From contig JAVBKS010000034.1 in the NCBI GenBank assembly GCA_031553935.1, forward strand, positions 8,499 through 72,498: a DNA stretch of 64,000 nucleotides, in the 5' to 3' direction. The stretch is from JAISDD01 sp031553935 (GTDB lineage Bacteria; Bacillota; Syntrophomonadia; Syntrophomonadales; Syntrophomonadaceae). Both the position numbers and the translations under genes were made by a program. Below the pieces are notes generated by a model, which saw only the letters and a program-made list of their open reading frames with translations, was not told where the DNA came from and did no database searches. The number at the start of each line of letters is the position of its first letter. Position 1 is the first letter of the stretch. Shown one piece after another: positions 52,814-61,567 of this stretch.

Positions 52814-53503
52814 TTATGGCCGTTTCGCTTTGAACTCTTCAATTAATGCAATTGCATTACTGGTTCCGATTCTATCTACCCCTAAATCCAGTAGTTCCTG
52901 AGCAAAAGCTGCCGTCTTAATCCCTCCGCTGGCTTTGATTTTTAATCCTCGCGATTTGTATTTATTAATTATTACTATATCTTCGCGACTAACACCCCTT
53001 GAGGACATTCCGGTCGAAGTTTTTAGGTAATCGGCTCCGCTCTCACTTACTATGCTAATTACTTTTATGAGTTCCTCTTCATTTAACAATGCCGTCTCCA
53101 CAATGATCTTCAGAGTGAATTCGTATTTAGACTTAAGCTCTAAAACTCGTTCGATTTCCTGGACTATATACTCCCAGCTGCCATCTTTTAACGCCCCTAT
53201 ATTTAAAACGAAATCCAGCTCATTAGCTCCATTTTGCAGCGCAATTTCTGCTTCAAAACACTTTACTGCTATCTCTTGGGCACCCAGGGGAAAACCAATC
53301 ACGCTGCACAGCAAAACTTTATTTCCATTGAGGAATTGGCGTGCAAGTTTGACTCGATAAGGCATTATACATACAGCACAAACACCGAGCTCAAGAGCTT
53401 TACTACATAAAAAATCAATATCCTTGAGCGTAGCATCTGCTCTTAAATCCGTGCTATCAATACATGCACAAATCTCCGAAATACGCTTAGACTCTATATC
53501 CAA
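52814..53503 (-). CDS. deoC: Deoxyribose-phosphate aldolase
   Basis: This 229-residue enzyme splits 2-deoxyribose-5-phosphate into glyceraldehyde-3-phosphate and acetaldehyde. The Schiff-base lysine lies in ADYLKTSTGMSSRGVS and the second active-site lysine in LKIKASGGIKT; CSVIGFPLGA is also typical. The TTG start overlaps the end of era by 17 bases, indicating coupling. With cdd nearby it serves pyrimidine deoxynucleoside salvage. Confidence 0.94.
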   Translation of the reverse strand: MDIESKRISEICACIDSTDLRADATLKDIDFLCSKALELGVCAVCIMPYRVKLARQFLNGNKVLLCSVIGFPLGAQEIAVKCFEAEIALQNGANELDFVLNIGALKDGSWEYIVQEIERVLELKSKYEFTLKIIVETALLNEEELIKVISIVSESGADYLKTSTGMSSRGVSREDIVIINKYKSRGLKIKASGGIKTAAFAQELLDLGVDRIGTSNAIALIEEFKAKRP

Positions 53504-54368
53504 ATTTCTTCAAATCCTTTTCATTATTGCGCCAGTTCTTTTTTTCTTTTACCCATAAATCTAAATAAACTTGGCACCCCACCAAGGTTTCAATATCTTG
53601 GCGCGCGGTTTCACCAATTTGTTTGAGCATAGCTCCTTTATTGCCAATTATTATGCCCTTTTGTGAATTTCGCTCCGTATAAATAACCGCTCTTATATAT
53701 GCCTTGTTACTGGCTTTAAACTTAAATTCCTCAATCTCAACGGCAATAGAATGGGGCACCTCGTCTCTGGTTAACAACAAAACTTTTTCCCTAACCATCT
53801 CCGAAGCTAAGAATGAAATGGACAGATCACTTAAGTCTTCTTCCGGGTAATACATTGGTCCTTCGGGCATATACTGAAAAGACTTTTCCACTAGTAGATC
53901 TATGTTGGTTCCATTGGCGGCAGAAATAGGAATTATTTCAGAAAAACGCAGGTGTCTTTGATAGGTATCCCCTATTTCTTTAATGTTTGCGCCGCTGAGA
54001 AGATCAATTTTATTAATAATAAGGAATATTGGAGTATTGGTATTACTCATATTCTCGATAATATACATTTCGCCGCTGCCAAGCGATCTAGTCGCATCAA
54101 CAACATAATATATCAAGTCTGCTTCACTTATGGTCTGTGCAAATACTCTTAACATATATTCACCTAATAAGTGCTTAGGTTTATGCACTCCCGGTGTATC
54201 AACAAAAATTATCTGCCCCATATCTGAAGTATATATGCCTTGAATTCGGTTACGAGTAGTCTGAGGCTTTTCGGTAACAATCGCAATTTTTTCACCGATA
54301 ATTTTATTCAATAAAGTAGACTTTCCTACATTAGGTCGCCCAACTATGCTAATAAAACCGGATTTCAA
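53487..54368 (-). CDS. era: GTPase Era (16S rRNA maturation)
   Basis: This 293-residue GTPase has G1 GRPNVGKSTLLNKI, G3 DTPGVHKPKHLLGEYM, G4 NKIDLL, and a KH domain with IGNKGAMLKQIGETARQDIE and the terminal WRNNEKDLKKFGY. Era binds the 3' end of 16S rRNA and promotes 30S assembly. The start is TTG behind GGGGGA. It is in its usual Firmicutes place after cdd. Confidence 0.97.
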   Translation of the reverse strand: MKSGFISIVGRPNVGKSTLLNKIIGEKIAIVTEKPQTTRNRIQGIYTSDMGQIIFVDTPGVHKPKHLLGEYMLRVFAQTISEADLIYYVVDATRSLGSGEMYIIENMSNTNTPIFLIINKIDLLSGANIKEIGDTYQRHLRFSEIIPISAANGTNIDLLVEKSFQYMPEGPMYYPEEDLSDLSISFLASEMVREKVLLLTRDEVPHSIAVEIEEFKFKASNKAYIRAVIYTERNSQKGIIIGNKGAMLKQIGETARQDIETLVGCQVYLDLWVKEKKNWRNNEKDLKKFGYRV

Positions 54369-54379
54369 ATTTGGTCCCC

Positions 54380-54769
54380 CTAATTATTATTTAACTGAAA
54401 CATAAACGGCAGTAACTCAGAAATATTTTTAACAATTATCTCTCCATTTTCACCATGAAAATAGATAGTTAATTGTGAAGAAAACTCAGCCAATACTTGC
54501 AGGCAAGCTCCACAGGGAAAAATCGCCTTGTTTTCAGGCCCACATATCGCTAACTCGGTCAGCTTCCTCTCCCCGTCATTCACAGCTTTAAAAACCGCTA
54601 CCCTTTCAGCGCAAATGGTTAAACCATAAGAAGCATTTTCGATATTTGACCCAGTATAGACTTTGCCACTCGCCGTTCTAAGTGCTGCTCCTACTGCAAA
54701 TTCCGAATATGGGGAATATGATGCATTTCTTGCATCCGCGGCCATTTCCATTAGTCCTTCATTTTTCAT
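54380..54769 (-). CDS. cdd: Cytidine deaminase
   Basis: This 129-residue homotetrameric-type cytidine/deoxycytidine deaminase has the catalytic TICAERVAVFKAV (Cys and Glu) and zinc ligands in FPCGACLQVLAEF. The ATG overlaps the dgkA stop by one base (TAATG). It is a normal member of the era block. Confidence 0.95.
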   Translation of the reverse strand: MKNEGLMEMAADARNASYSPYSEFAVGAALRTASGKVYTGSNIENASYGLTICAERVAVFKAVNDGERKLTELAICGPENKAIFPCGACLQVLAEFSSQLTIYFHGENGEIIVKNISELLPFMFQLNNN

Positions 54770-55131
54770 TATTTCTCCAAATAGGCTAAAATATATGGGC
54801 CGAAAACTAAAATAGCTACAATTATCGCTGACCCGGCTGCAGTAAGAACAGCACCGGCAGCAGCATTTTTAGCAATCGCAGCTAAAGGGTTTAATTTCAA
54901 GGTGTAAAGATCAATGGTTTTTTCAATCGCGGTATTAACCATTTCTGTAACTATCACAATATTTATGGTTAGAAGTATTATTAGCCATTCAGTGCGAGTT
55001 AATCTACATATCACTCCCGCTGACACAACCACTAACACTGCCAGAGCATGGATTCTCATATTGCGCTCACTTTGCAAGCAATACTTGATTCCGGCCCAAG
55101 CATACCCGAAACTCTGTAATAGCTTATTCAT
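54769..55131 (-). CDS. dgkA: Undecaprenol/diacylglycerol kinase
   Basis: This 120-residue membrane kinase has about three transmembrane helices and the family signature VTEMVNTAIEKTIDLY with catalytic Glu. N-terminal ESFGYAWAGI-like sequence (SFGYAWAGIKYC) is characteristic. In Gram-positive bacteria it phosphorylates undecaprenol for wall synthesis. It is tightly packed between ybeY and cdd. Confidence 0.93.
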   Translation of the reverse strand: MNKLLQSFGYAWAGIKYCLQSERNMRIHALAVLVVVSAGVICRLTRTEWLIILLTINIVIVTEMVNTAIEKTIDLYTLKLNPLAAIAKNAAAGAVLTAAGSAIIVAILVFGPYILAYLEK

Positions 55132-55136
55132 TAAAT

Positions 55137-55607
55137 CTACCTCTCTAACAGTAGATCCCTAAGAATTGTCTCCTCTATGGCCCGCATAGTTTTTTCATCT
55201 TCTTCAGCTTCATGGTCATATCCTAATAAATGCAATATTCCATGAACAATTAGAAATCCGAGTTCGCGAGTGAAAGCATGTCCATATTCCTGCGCTTGCT
55301 CCATAGCTTTTTCCACTGAAATTACTATATCACCAAGCAAATCAACGCCATCTTCATCACCATATATTGGCTCATCTGCAGATTTTTCATTCATCGCAAA
55401 TGATAATACATCAGTAGCGGAATCAAAACCGCGGTAGGTTCGGTTAAGCTCCTTGATATAATCATTATCGCACAATACTATGCTCAGTTCGGCTGCTTCT
55501 GCTATTTTCAGATGATCTGCCGTATAGGATGCAGTTTTGCTGATCAATTGAAACATTTCTTCGTCATAGTTCAGTTTATTCTGTTGGTTCAGAATCAAGG
55601 TCTCCAA
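55137..55607 (-). CDS. ybeY: Endoribonuclease YbeY
   Basis: This 156-residue zinc protein carries the signature HGILHLLGYDHE (three His). YbeY takes part in 16S rRNA 3'-end maturation and ribosome quality control. The start is a TTG at 55607 behind AGGAG, inside the end of the pgpH gene in another frame (32-base overlap), so translation is probably coupled. Confidence 0.95.
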   Translation of the reverse strand: METLILNQQNKLNYDEEMFQLISKTASYTADHLKIAEAAELSIVLCDNDYIKELNRTYRGFDSATDVLSFAMNEKSADEPIYGDEDGVDLLGDIVISVEKAMEQAQEYGHAFTRELGFLIVHGILHLLGYDHEAEEDEKTMRAIEETILRDLLLER

Positions 55608-57756
55608 GCATCTCTCTCCTTTTTTCGAATTCCTGGACTACCTCAGGATAAGCTATCCTCTTATGATAAATTCCCTCGAGGATTTTGCAAAACGATTCGG
55701 TAATGACATTTAGATCATTAAAGGTTAGATGACTGTCTTCCAATTGCCCATCCTTTAACTTGTCATTGATTAAACCAACCACCATATTTCTTATCCCAGA
55801 TGAGGTTGGGTCTTTTAATGACCTTACTCCGGCTTCCACAGTATCTGCAAGCATAACCAATGCATTTTCTTTGCTCTGCGGCTTGGGGCCCTCATAACGA
55901 AAACCCTCTTCACTTAGTTTTTCTTCACCCGCTTCTATCTGGGCTTGGCTGTAAAAAAACTTGGTCAGGCTTGTACCATGGTGTTGCTGGATAAAATCGA
56001 TAATGATCTGCGGCAACTTCGCTTCCCGTGCAATCTCAACTCCATCTCTTACATGTGAAGTCACGATTAAAGCTGATAAAGCCGGAACTATTCTCTCGTG
56101 CGGGTTGCCAAAATTCCTCTGATTCTCAATAAAATAATCCGGCCTTTTCAATTTGCCGATATCGTGATAATAAGCTCCTACCCGAACTAGCAGAGAATCA
56201 GCTCCAATAGCATCTGCTGAAGCTTCTGCCAAGTTGCCTACCATTAAACTATGATGATAAGTTCCCGGAGCTTCAAGTAACAGCCGCCTTAGAACTTTAT
56301 GATTTGGGTTTGACAACTCCAATAATCTAATCATGCTCGTAATATTAAATGCGGTTTCCAAAAAGGGCAAGGCGCCGATCATTAATACCGCTGATAAAAT
56401 TCCGTTAATTAAGCCGACAATAACTCCAACCAAGATTAAAGTCCAATCCATCTGACCATTAATCATTAGAACTATAAGAATTGCGGTTACATTGCCTAAG
56501 CCAATGTAAATACCGGATTTTGCAATATCTGAAGTCTGATTAATTCTTTGAACTCTATAAATGCCGATAATACCGCCCATAAAAGCTACGATCGCATAGT
56601 TAAGCTGATTACCTTCATTAAGCAATCCAATGTAGAAAGACATGAGCATAGTCGCAAAAAAAGCGAAACGATAATCTAGCAGAATCGCGACTAACAATGA
56701 ACCTGCAGCTACAGGCGCTAAAAAACCAACCATTGAATTTATTTGTGGCTGGTCACTAATATTGATAAGCACAATAAATCTACTGGTGATTAGTATTATT
56801 AAGAAAATAATAGCTAATAATAACAACTGGCTGGCATCTGGAAAGTTTTTCACATAATAGCGCTGGGAATACTTGAAGACCAACCACATAGTAAAGAGAA
56901 TGAAAAGCAAAGTTCCAATAATAATGTACGAAAAAGAATTATTACTTAAGATTCCCAATTGTTCTAAAGTACTTATTTGTTCAGTTGTGACCCTTTCCCC
57001 GGCGCGTACAATAATCTCACCGGCTTTGATCGTTTTCGTTACCGGCTGAACAGATTCGTAAGCATCTTTTAAAGCTTTTTCCGTTGCTTGTTCATTAAAG
57101 AGGATATTAGGGCGAATGGCATTTACCATTACCTTTTGCATGGTGTCTTTTTCCGCTTGCACAAGGGTTAGGCTCTCGATCTGCAAGGCTAATTGCTGAT
57201 TGACAGAAACCAAGCCTTCCTCGGCTATCGTTTTTTTCATGGTTTCCTGGATCAATGGCAATAGAATATTCTTAAGCATTTCCGCATCCCTGGCGGTTTT
57301 TTCGCTCCAGAAAGCAATTAAAGCTTCAGTATCGTTTTTGGGCACATAAGGCGGTACTTTTGGTAAGTTCAGCAGAAGTCCGTTAATTTGCTGATTTTTA
57401 TCAATATCTTCAGATTCAATAATTTCGCCTAAACGCGTAAAAAAAGAACTAACGTAACTCACGGCATAAGTAGCTGCTTGCGGATCTTCTTGATAGACCT
57501 TCTGAACCTTACTGACAGCTAAATCCCTTAATTCCTGGGTGCGCTTTTCCTCGATTACAATGGTAGTCGAATTTGCTTGAATATTATACGGAGCAACTTC
57601 ATCGACATTAACTATTACATTGGTTTGATCTCTTCCTGTAAGAATAATTAGCATGGAAAACAGGGAAAAAAGAACAGCACCAATTATCAATTTATTATTT
57701 GTCTTAAACAGAAATTCAAGTACTTTCTGTTTTAAATCTGAAACATACTTGGGCAT
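55576..57756 (-). CDS. pgpH: 7TM-HD cyclic-di-AMP phosphodiesterase (PgpH/YqfF)
   Basis: This 726-residue membrane protein has an N-terminal transmembrane helix (about 20-37), an extracellular 7TMR-HDED-type domain to about residue 290, about seven transmembrane helices (300-480) and a cytoplasmic HD domain. The HD motif is RVGAYYHDIGKLKRPDYF, with further metal His in SLMVGN (HHSLMVGNLAEAS) and QQHHGTS. In Listeria and Bacillus this protein degrades c-di-AMP. It keeps its conserved position between phoH and ybeY. Confidence 0.94.
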   Translation of the reverse strand: MPKYVSDLKQKVLEFLFKTNNKLIIGAVLFSLFSMLIILTGRDQTNVIVNVDEVAPYNIQANSTTIVIEEKRTQELRDLAVSKVQKVYQEDPQAATYAVSYVSSFFTRLGEIIESEDIDKNQQINGLLLNLPKVPPYVPKNDTEALIAFWSEKTARDAEMLKNILLPLIQETMKKTIAEEGLVSVNQQLALQIESLTLVQAEKDTMQKVMVNAIRPNILFNEQATEKALKDAYESVQPVTKTIKAGEIIVRAGERVTTEQISTLEQLGILSNNSFSYIIIGTLLFILFTMWLVFKYSQRYYVKNFPDASQLLLLAIIFLIILITSRFIVLINISDQPQINSMVGFLAPVAAGSLLVAILLDYRFAFFATMLMSFYIGLLNEGNQLNYAIVAFMGGIIGIYRVQRINQTSDIAKSGIYIGLGNVTAILIVLMINGQMDWTLILVGVIVGLINGILSAVLMIGALPFLETAFNITSMIRLLELSNPNHKVLRRLLLEAPGTYHHSLMVGNLAEASADAIGADSLLVRVGAYYHDIGKLKRPDYFIENQRNFGNPHERIVPALSALIVTSHVRDGVEIAREAKLPQIIIDFIQQHHGTSLTKFFYSQAQIEAGEEKLSEEGFRYEGPKPQSKENALVMLADTVEAGVRSLKDPTSSGIRNMVVGLINDKLKDGQLEDSHLTFNDLNVITESFCKILEGIYHKRIAYPEVVQEFEKRREMLGDLDSEPTE

Positions 57757-57780
57757 AAAAACTCCCGATAATACTAATTA

Positions 57781-58743
57781 TCAGCTCTTTTTGCGGTCAT
57801 AGTTTTCGTAAGCATTGATTATCTTTTGGACTAGCGGATGCCTTACCACATCATCTTTTGTCAGGTATTCAAATGAAACTCCGGGAATACCGCCGAGAAT
57901 TTTTTGGATTTCGATTAAACCTGAAAATTCTTCTTTCGGAAGATCTACTTGGGTAATATCGCCAGTAATAACTGCTTTGGAGCCAAATCCTAATCTAGTT
58001 AAAAACATTTTCATCTGCTGGGGAGTTGTATTCTGCGCTTCATCCAAAATAATAAATGCATCGTTTAGGGTTCGGCCGCGCATGTATGCTAAGGGCGCGA
58101 TTTCAATGATGTTCTTATCCAGATAGCGCTGGGTTTGCTCAACTCCCAAAATATCGAATAATCCATCATACAAAGGACGCAAATATGGATTGATCTTTTC
58201 AATAAAATCACCAGGCAAAAAACCTAGTTTCTCGCCAGCTTCAACTGCAGGTCTTACTAATACGATTCTCTCTACACTGCGGTTTTTTAATGCCATGACG
58301 GCCATAACCACCGCCAAATAAGTCTTGCCTGTCCCAGCAGGCCCAATGCCAAATACGACATCATCTTTACTAATAGCTTGTATATATCGCTTCTGGCCTA
58401 ATGTTCTTGCTTTTATTTGCTTTCCGCGAACTGAATGCAATAATATATTAGATGGCAATGCCAGTTCATTATCCTTATCGCCATCTTGCAGCACTCTAAA
58501 AGCATAATTAATATCATTAATATTCAAATGGGCATCTTCAGTGACTATTTTCAATAGCTTTTCTATCAGCTTCCCAACTAAATCTACATCAATTCTTTTT
58601 CCTCTGATTATTATCTCCCCGCCGCGGGCATGTAATTCGACAGGAACAATTGATCGCAAATAGCGGAAGTTTTCATCTTCATTGCCAAAAAAAATTGCGG
58701 CAATATCATTATCAGAAATGCTAATTTTCAGTTCTTTTTCTAT
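57781..58743 (-). CDS. phoH: PhoH-like ATPase with apparent non-AUG start
   Basis: This protein has the Walker A motif FGIGPAGTGKTYLAVVMA and the Walker B region FIILDEAQNTTPQQMKMFL. The first conventional start in frame is a TTG at 58659, but the conserved family N-terminus continues upstream in the same frame (ELKISISDNDIAAIFFGNED) to a stop just beyond 58743. No ATG, GTG or TTG occurs in that extension before the TTG at 58659. An ATA codon at 58741-58743, ten nt after AGGGG, would give 320 residues, the usual PhoH length. A TATAAT hexamer lies at 58776-58781 on this strand. The exact start codon is uncertain; the extension is well supported. Confidence 0.9.
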   Translation of the reverse strand: MEKELKISISDNDIAAIFFGNEDENFRYLRSIVPVELHARGGEIIIRGKRIDVDLVGKLIEKLLKIVTEDAHLNINDINYAFRVLQDGDKDNELALPSNILLHSVRGKQIKARTLGQKRYIQAISKDDVVFGIGPAGTGKTYLAVVMAVMALKNRSVERIVLVRPAVEAGEKLGFLPGDFIEKINPYLRPLYDGLFDILGVEQTQRYLDKNIIEIAPLAYMRGRTLNDAFIILDEAQNTTPQQMKMFLTRLGFGSKAVITGDITQVDLPKEEFSGLIEIQKILGGIPGVSFEYLTKDDVVRHPLVQKIINAYENYDRKKS

Positions 58744-58812
58744 AAAATCTCAGCCCCTATATTCGAATATTTCGTATTATATCATATGCCATGTCTATAA
58801 AGCTAATTTTGC

Positions 58813-60006
58813 TTACTCTAACACGCGGACTTCGCTAATTTCCTCGATCAATTCAACTAAGACTTTGACCCTGACAAACGCTTCAGCTGGTGACGATACT
58901 ACCTCCACTTTATAATTGCCTTCAGTATCATTAATACTGCGAGGCAGAGAATTCAAAGCCATTTCAACCGCTATTGCTTCAGCTTCGTTTGCACTTCTTT
59001 CAATACTATTAGTCTGAAATTCCTGGGAAACAATCTTTAAAAATCCTAATTGGCCCCAAGGCGTTGAGATAGTCTTAGCTATTCGGTTATCTACAGTATT
59101 TCCAAGACTTTCGCTTTGATTCCACATAGATATCTCTCCCCAAGGCGTTATTAATAAATACTGAAGTTTTTCCTTACCGGCAGCAATTGTCTGTACTTCA
59201 TTAAGCGCGCATTCGCCGTAGCTTTCCTGCCAAACTCGAGCGTAAACAATTCCCCGGGCTCTGACCCGGTAAGGTTCTAAAGATTGATTGGGATCATCAA
59301 GACCAAAAGGGTTAGGTTTGGGATAGATAATACCGCTTATTATAACATCACCTTTGGAAACCACATCATTGACAACTTTTTGTTTCTCGCCATTTAAAAC
59401 CAGAATATCAGTAATGATCCCGTCGCTATTTGCCACTATATCACAAGGTGCTGTTATCTCCGGTCCGGCAAATGTCTTTTCGACTACTTTGATGTTTAAA
59501 CTAACCCCTTTTATATCAACTTTGGCATATGACAAGCGGTTAATTTCCCTTAATAAAGCCAATTCAACTTCAGTCTTGTCGAAATCATGCTTGCTGACTC
59601 CCTTTTCCACCCCATATTTTGCGGCGACCTCCCTGATTTCTTCCGTCGAAACCATCTGATTTCCACTCACATCCATAAACCAAATAAAATCAGAGAGAAA
59701 ATAAGTCATCAGCAAAAAAAATGAAACCCCAACCAGAAACCCTAGGCGTCTTTTTAACACTGTCTTGTAAAAAGGTACTCCCTGTTTCTTGATAACTTCA
59801 ATCTGATAGTCTTGAGTCTCGCAAATGGTCTTTAAGGCTGAATAGCCGCTGTTTCTAACTTTCAGCACCGCTCCATTGCTCTCTTTGCGAACATCACTTA
59901 TAAAAACTCCGCGCGCCATTGCCATATTAAGGACTTTTTCAACTTGGGATCCCGTTATTCTAACTGAGATTAAACCGGCTATGAGATCAAATAATCTTCT
60001 AAACAT
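58813..60006 (-). CDS. yqfD: Sporulation protein YqfD
   Basis: This 397-residue stage IV-linked sporulation protein has one transmembrane helix near residues 92-110 (GFLVGVSFFLLMTYFLSDFI). The N-terminal cytoplasmic part is IRITGSQVEKVLNMAMARG. The large external domain contains VVEKTFAGPEIT and the KGDVIISGIIYPK beta segment. YqfD is confined to endospore formers and is always next to yqfC and phoH, as here. Its molecular function is not established. Confidence 0.92.
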   Translation of the reverse strand: MFRRLFDLIAGLISVRITGSQVEKVLNMAMARGVFISDVRKESNGAVLKVRNSGYSALKTICETQDYQIEVIKKQGVPFYKTVLKRRLGFLVGVSFFLLMTYFLSDFIWFMDVSGNQMVSTEEIREVAAKYGVEKGVSKHDFDKTEVELALLREINRLSYAKVDIKGVSLNIKVVEKTFAGPEITAPCDIVANSDGIITDILVLNGEKQKVVNDVVSKGDVIISGIIYPKPNPFGLDDPNQSLEPYRVRARGIVYARVWQESYGECALNEVQTIAAGKEKLQYLLITPWGEISMWNQSESLGNTVDNRIAKTISTPWGQLGFLKIVSQEFQTNSIERSANEAEAIAVEMALNSLPRSINDTEGNYKVEVVSSPAEAFVRVKVLVELIEEISEVRVLE

Positions 60007-60065
60007 AAATCCACTCCATTACTAAATTAGTCACTTCAACTATTAAATTAACTACAATTATTGAG

Positions 60066-60344
60066 TCAATCATTGTATGATATGTGATTTAGCAAACCGA
60101 TTACTTTGATCTCTTCGCTGTTTAAAGATTTGATTTCCAATCCCTCTCCCACAATACTTAAAAAGCCTCGGCTAAAGTTAATTTTCATCGTATTGAGCCC
60201 ATATTCTATTATGCCGCGGTGGTTTTCAATCATGATTTCGCTGCGCCCTAATATCGTTATTCTAGGTAAATCCAGAACAATATCCGGGGGTATTTCCATA
60301 ATTTCTCCGATTAATCTGCCAAACTTATCTCTTTTACTCACCAT
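60066..60344 (-). CDS. yqfC: Sporulation protein YqfC
   Basis: GGGGG five nt before the second ATG (60344) selects this start, giving 92 residues. The conserved YqfC features are LDLPRITILGRSEIMIENHR (PRITILG signature) and IKINFSRGFLSI-type sequence (MKINFSRGFLSIVGEGLEI). The family belongs to the mother-cell sporulation regulon in Bacillus. It is upstream of yqfD. Confidence 0.93.
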   Translation of the reverse strand: MVSKRDKFGRLIGEIMEIPPDIVLDLPRITILGRSEIMIENHRGIIEYGLNTMKINFSRGFLSIVGEGLEIKSLNSEEIKVIGLLNHISYND

Positions 60345-60559
60345 GATATCCCCCATTCCCCTTGGATGAGATAATTATTAAAGTCTTTAAGCAAATATAT
60401 GAAAATACTATTATAATCATTCTTTTTAATGAAAACTGAGATAAGGAGGTGAAAAAAATGTGATGGTGAGAAGATGTTATAAGGGATCGGGGTATTGAAG
60501 ATTTCTCATAGATGCCAATATCCCCATCCCATTAAATGATAGCCCTTGCAGACTGGCTT

Positions 60560-60676
60560 CTAAATAAATCCATAAGCGACGATACTTAATAGAAATGAGG
60601 CAATTACCAAACCAATTACTATCTGTATAAAACGCCTCTGTTTCCTGCTTTGCTTGCCCCGGTTCATTATGCTCAT
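60560..60676 (-). CDS. Tiny single-span membrane protein (38 residues, Prli42-like in style)
   Basis: ATG at 60676 follows GGAGGG at 7 nt. The protein opens with a very basic stretch (NRGKQSRKQRRF) and has one transmembrane helix (IQIVIGLVIASFLLSIVAYG). Such basic-plus-helix miniproteins (DUF4044 / Prli42-like) are common in Firmicutes, where Prli42 anchors the stressosome in Listeria. The family assignment is inference from shape; the gene call rests on the ribosome-binding site and composition. Confidence 0.6.
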   Translation of the reverse strand: MSIMNRGKQSRKQRRFIQIVIGLVIASFLLSIVAYGFI

Positions 60677-60828
60677 GAGTTAACCCTCCGTTCAGATGCA
60701 AAATATAAAACTAAATGCTAATACATATATTAATCATTAGTTCGCAATAATTCAAATGAAATGCTCGTACCTTCTAGTGAAAAACATTGTGCTGGCACAA
60801 GGTTTCTAGGTTCCCTAGACACTCCCCC

Positions 60829-60857
60829 TTGACACGTAATATATTACGTAATATTAT
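60829..60857 (+). promoter_or_regulatory. hicAB promoter with palindromic operator
   Basis: TTGACA (60829-60834) and TATTAT (60852-60857) are spaced 17 nt apart. A perfect 16-bp palindrome ACGTAATATATTACGT (60834-60849) fills the spacer. This is the geometry of autorepression by an RHH antitoxin such as HicB. Confidence 0.85.
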
Positions 60858-60881
60858 TTTCTTATCTCGGGGGGGCGAAAT

Positions 60882-61079
60882 ATGAAAAGTTACTCTTCAA
60901 GAGAAGTGATTCAACTTCTTAAGCAGGATGGATGGTATTTAGTTGCAACTGTTGGGAGTCATCATCATTTCAAACATCCGACTAAACGAAACAAAACAAC
61001 TGTGAAACATCCTGTTAAGGATATACCAATAAGAACCATGAAAAACATTGAAGAACAATCAGGAGTTAACTTTTATTAG
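60882..61079 (+). CDS. hicA: HicA-type mRNA interferase toxin
   Basis: This 65-residue toxin has the dsRBD-like HicA fold: REVIQLLKQDGWYLVATVGSHHHF with the catalytic His in the G-S-H-H-H-F motif, then KTTVKHPVKDIPIRTMKNI. HicA toxins cleave mRNA and tmRNA when not bound by HicB. It starts behind a G-rich ribosome-binding site and precedes hicB by 41 bp. Confidence 0.92.
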   Translation: MKSYSSREVIQLLKQDGWYLVATVGSHHHFKHPTKRNKTTVKHPVKDIPIRTMKNIEEQSGVNFY

Positions 61080-61120
61080 ATCTGGTCCCCTTTTGCTATA
61101 TATCTCGAGGAGGAATGACT

Positions 61121-61522
61121 ATGTTGCCAGCCAAATATTTCTATCCAGCTGTTTTTCATTATGCTGAGGATGGAATTTCTATCTCGTTCCCTGATATTCC
61201 TGGCTGTTTATCTTGTTCAGAGACTACAGAAGATGCCTTCAATGATGCAAAAGAGGCTTTAGGTCTACATCTTTGGAGTATGGAACAAGATAAGGAAATA
61301 ATCCCCAATCCCACCCCTGTAAATTTATTGACTCTTGGGCCTAATGAGATACTTGTTCTAATTGAAGTTTTTATGCCGACAATTAGGGATAAACTAAATA
61401 ACCGTTTCGTAAAAAAGACTTTAAGTATTCCTTCCTGGCTTAATTCTGAGGCCGAAAATGCTGGTGTTAATTTCTCTCAGATACTCCAAGAAGCTTTAAA
61501 AGATCGCCTTGGTTTACAGTAA
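61121..61522 (+). CDS. hicB: HicB-type antitoxin
   Basis: The ATG at 61121, eight nt behind GAGGAGG, gives 133 residues; an ATG six nt upstream is too close to the ribosome-binding site. The N-terminal partial-RNase-H-like HicB domain is clear (YPAVFHYAEDGISISFPDIP, then GCLSCSETTEDAFNDAKEAL). The C-terminus (SIPSWLNSEAENAGVNFSQI) is a ribbon-helix-helix DNA-binding module, likely to bind the palindrome upstream of hicA. Confidence 0.92.
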   Translation: MLPAKYFYPAVFHYAEDGISISFPDIPGCLSCSETTEDAFNDAKEALGLHLWSMEQDKEIIPNPTPVNLLTLGPNEILVLIEVFMPTIRDKLNNRFVKKTLSIPSWLNSEAENAGVNFSQILQEALKDRLGLQ

Positions 61523-61567
61523 GGGAACGACCAAAGTAGATGGACCTGTTGACACCCTGGGCAAAGC
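61523..61567. other. Junction downstream of hicAB
   Basis: Short gap with the sequence TGTTGACACCCTGG at 61548-61561, reminiscent of the end of the dispersed GTGTCA repeats. It may mark the edge of the hicAB insertion. Confidence 0.25.

Noticed and set aside
60447..60500. Plus-strand AAGGAGGTG followed by ATG codons
   Set aside because: Although it looks like a perfect ribosome-binding site, the frames behind it stop after four or eleven codons, with no recognisable product.
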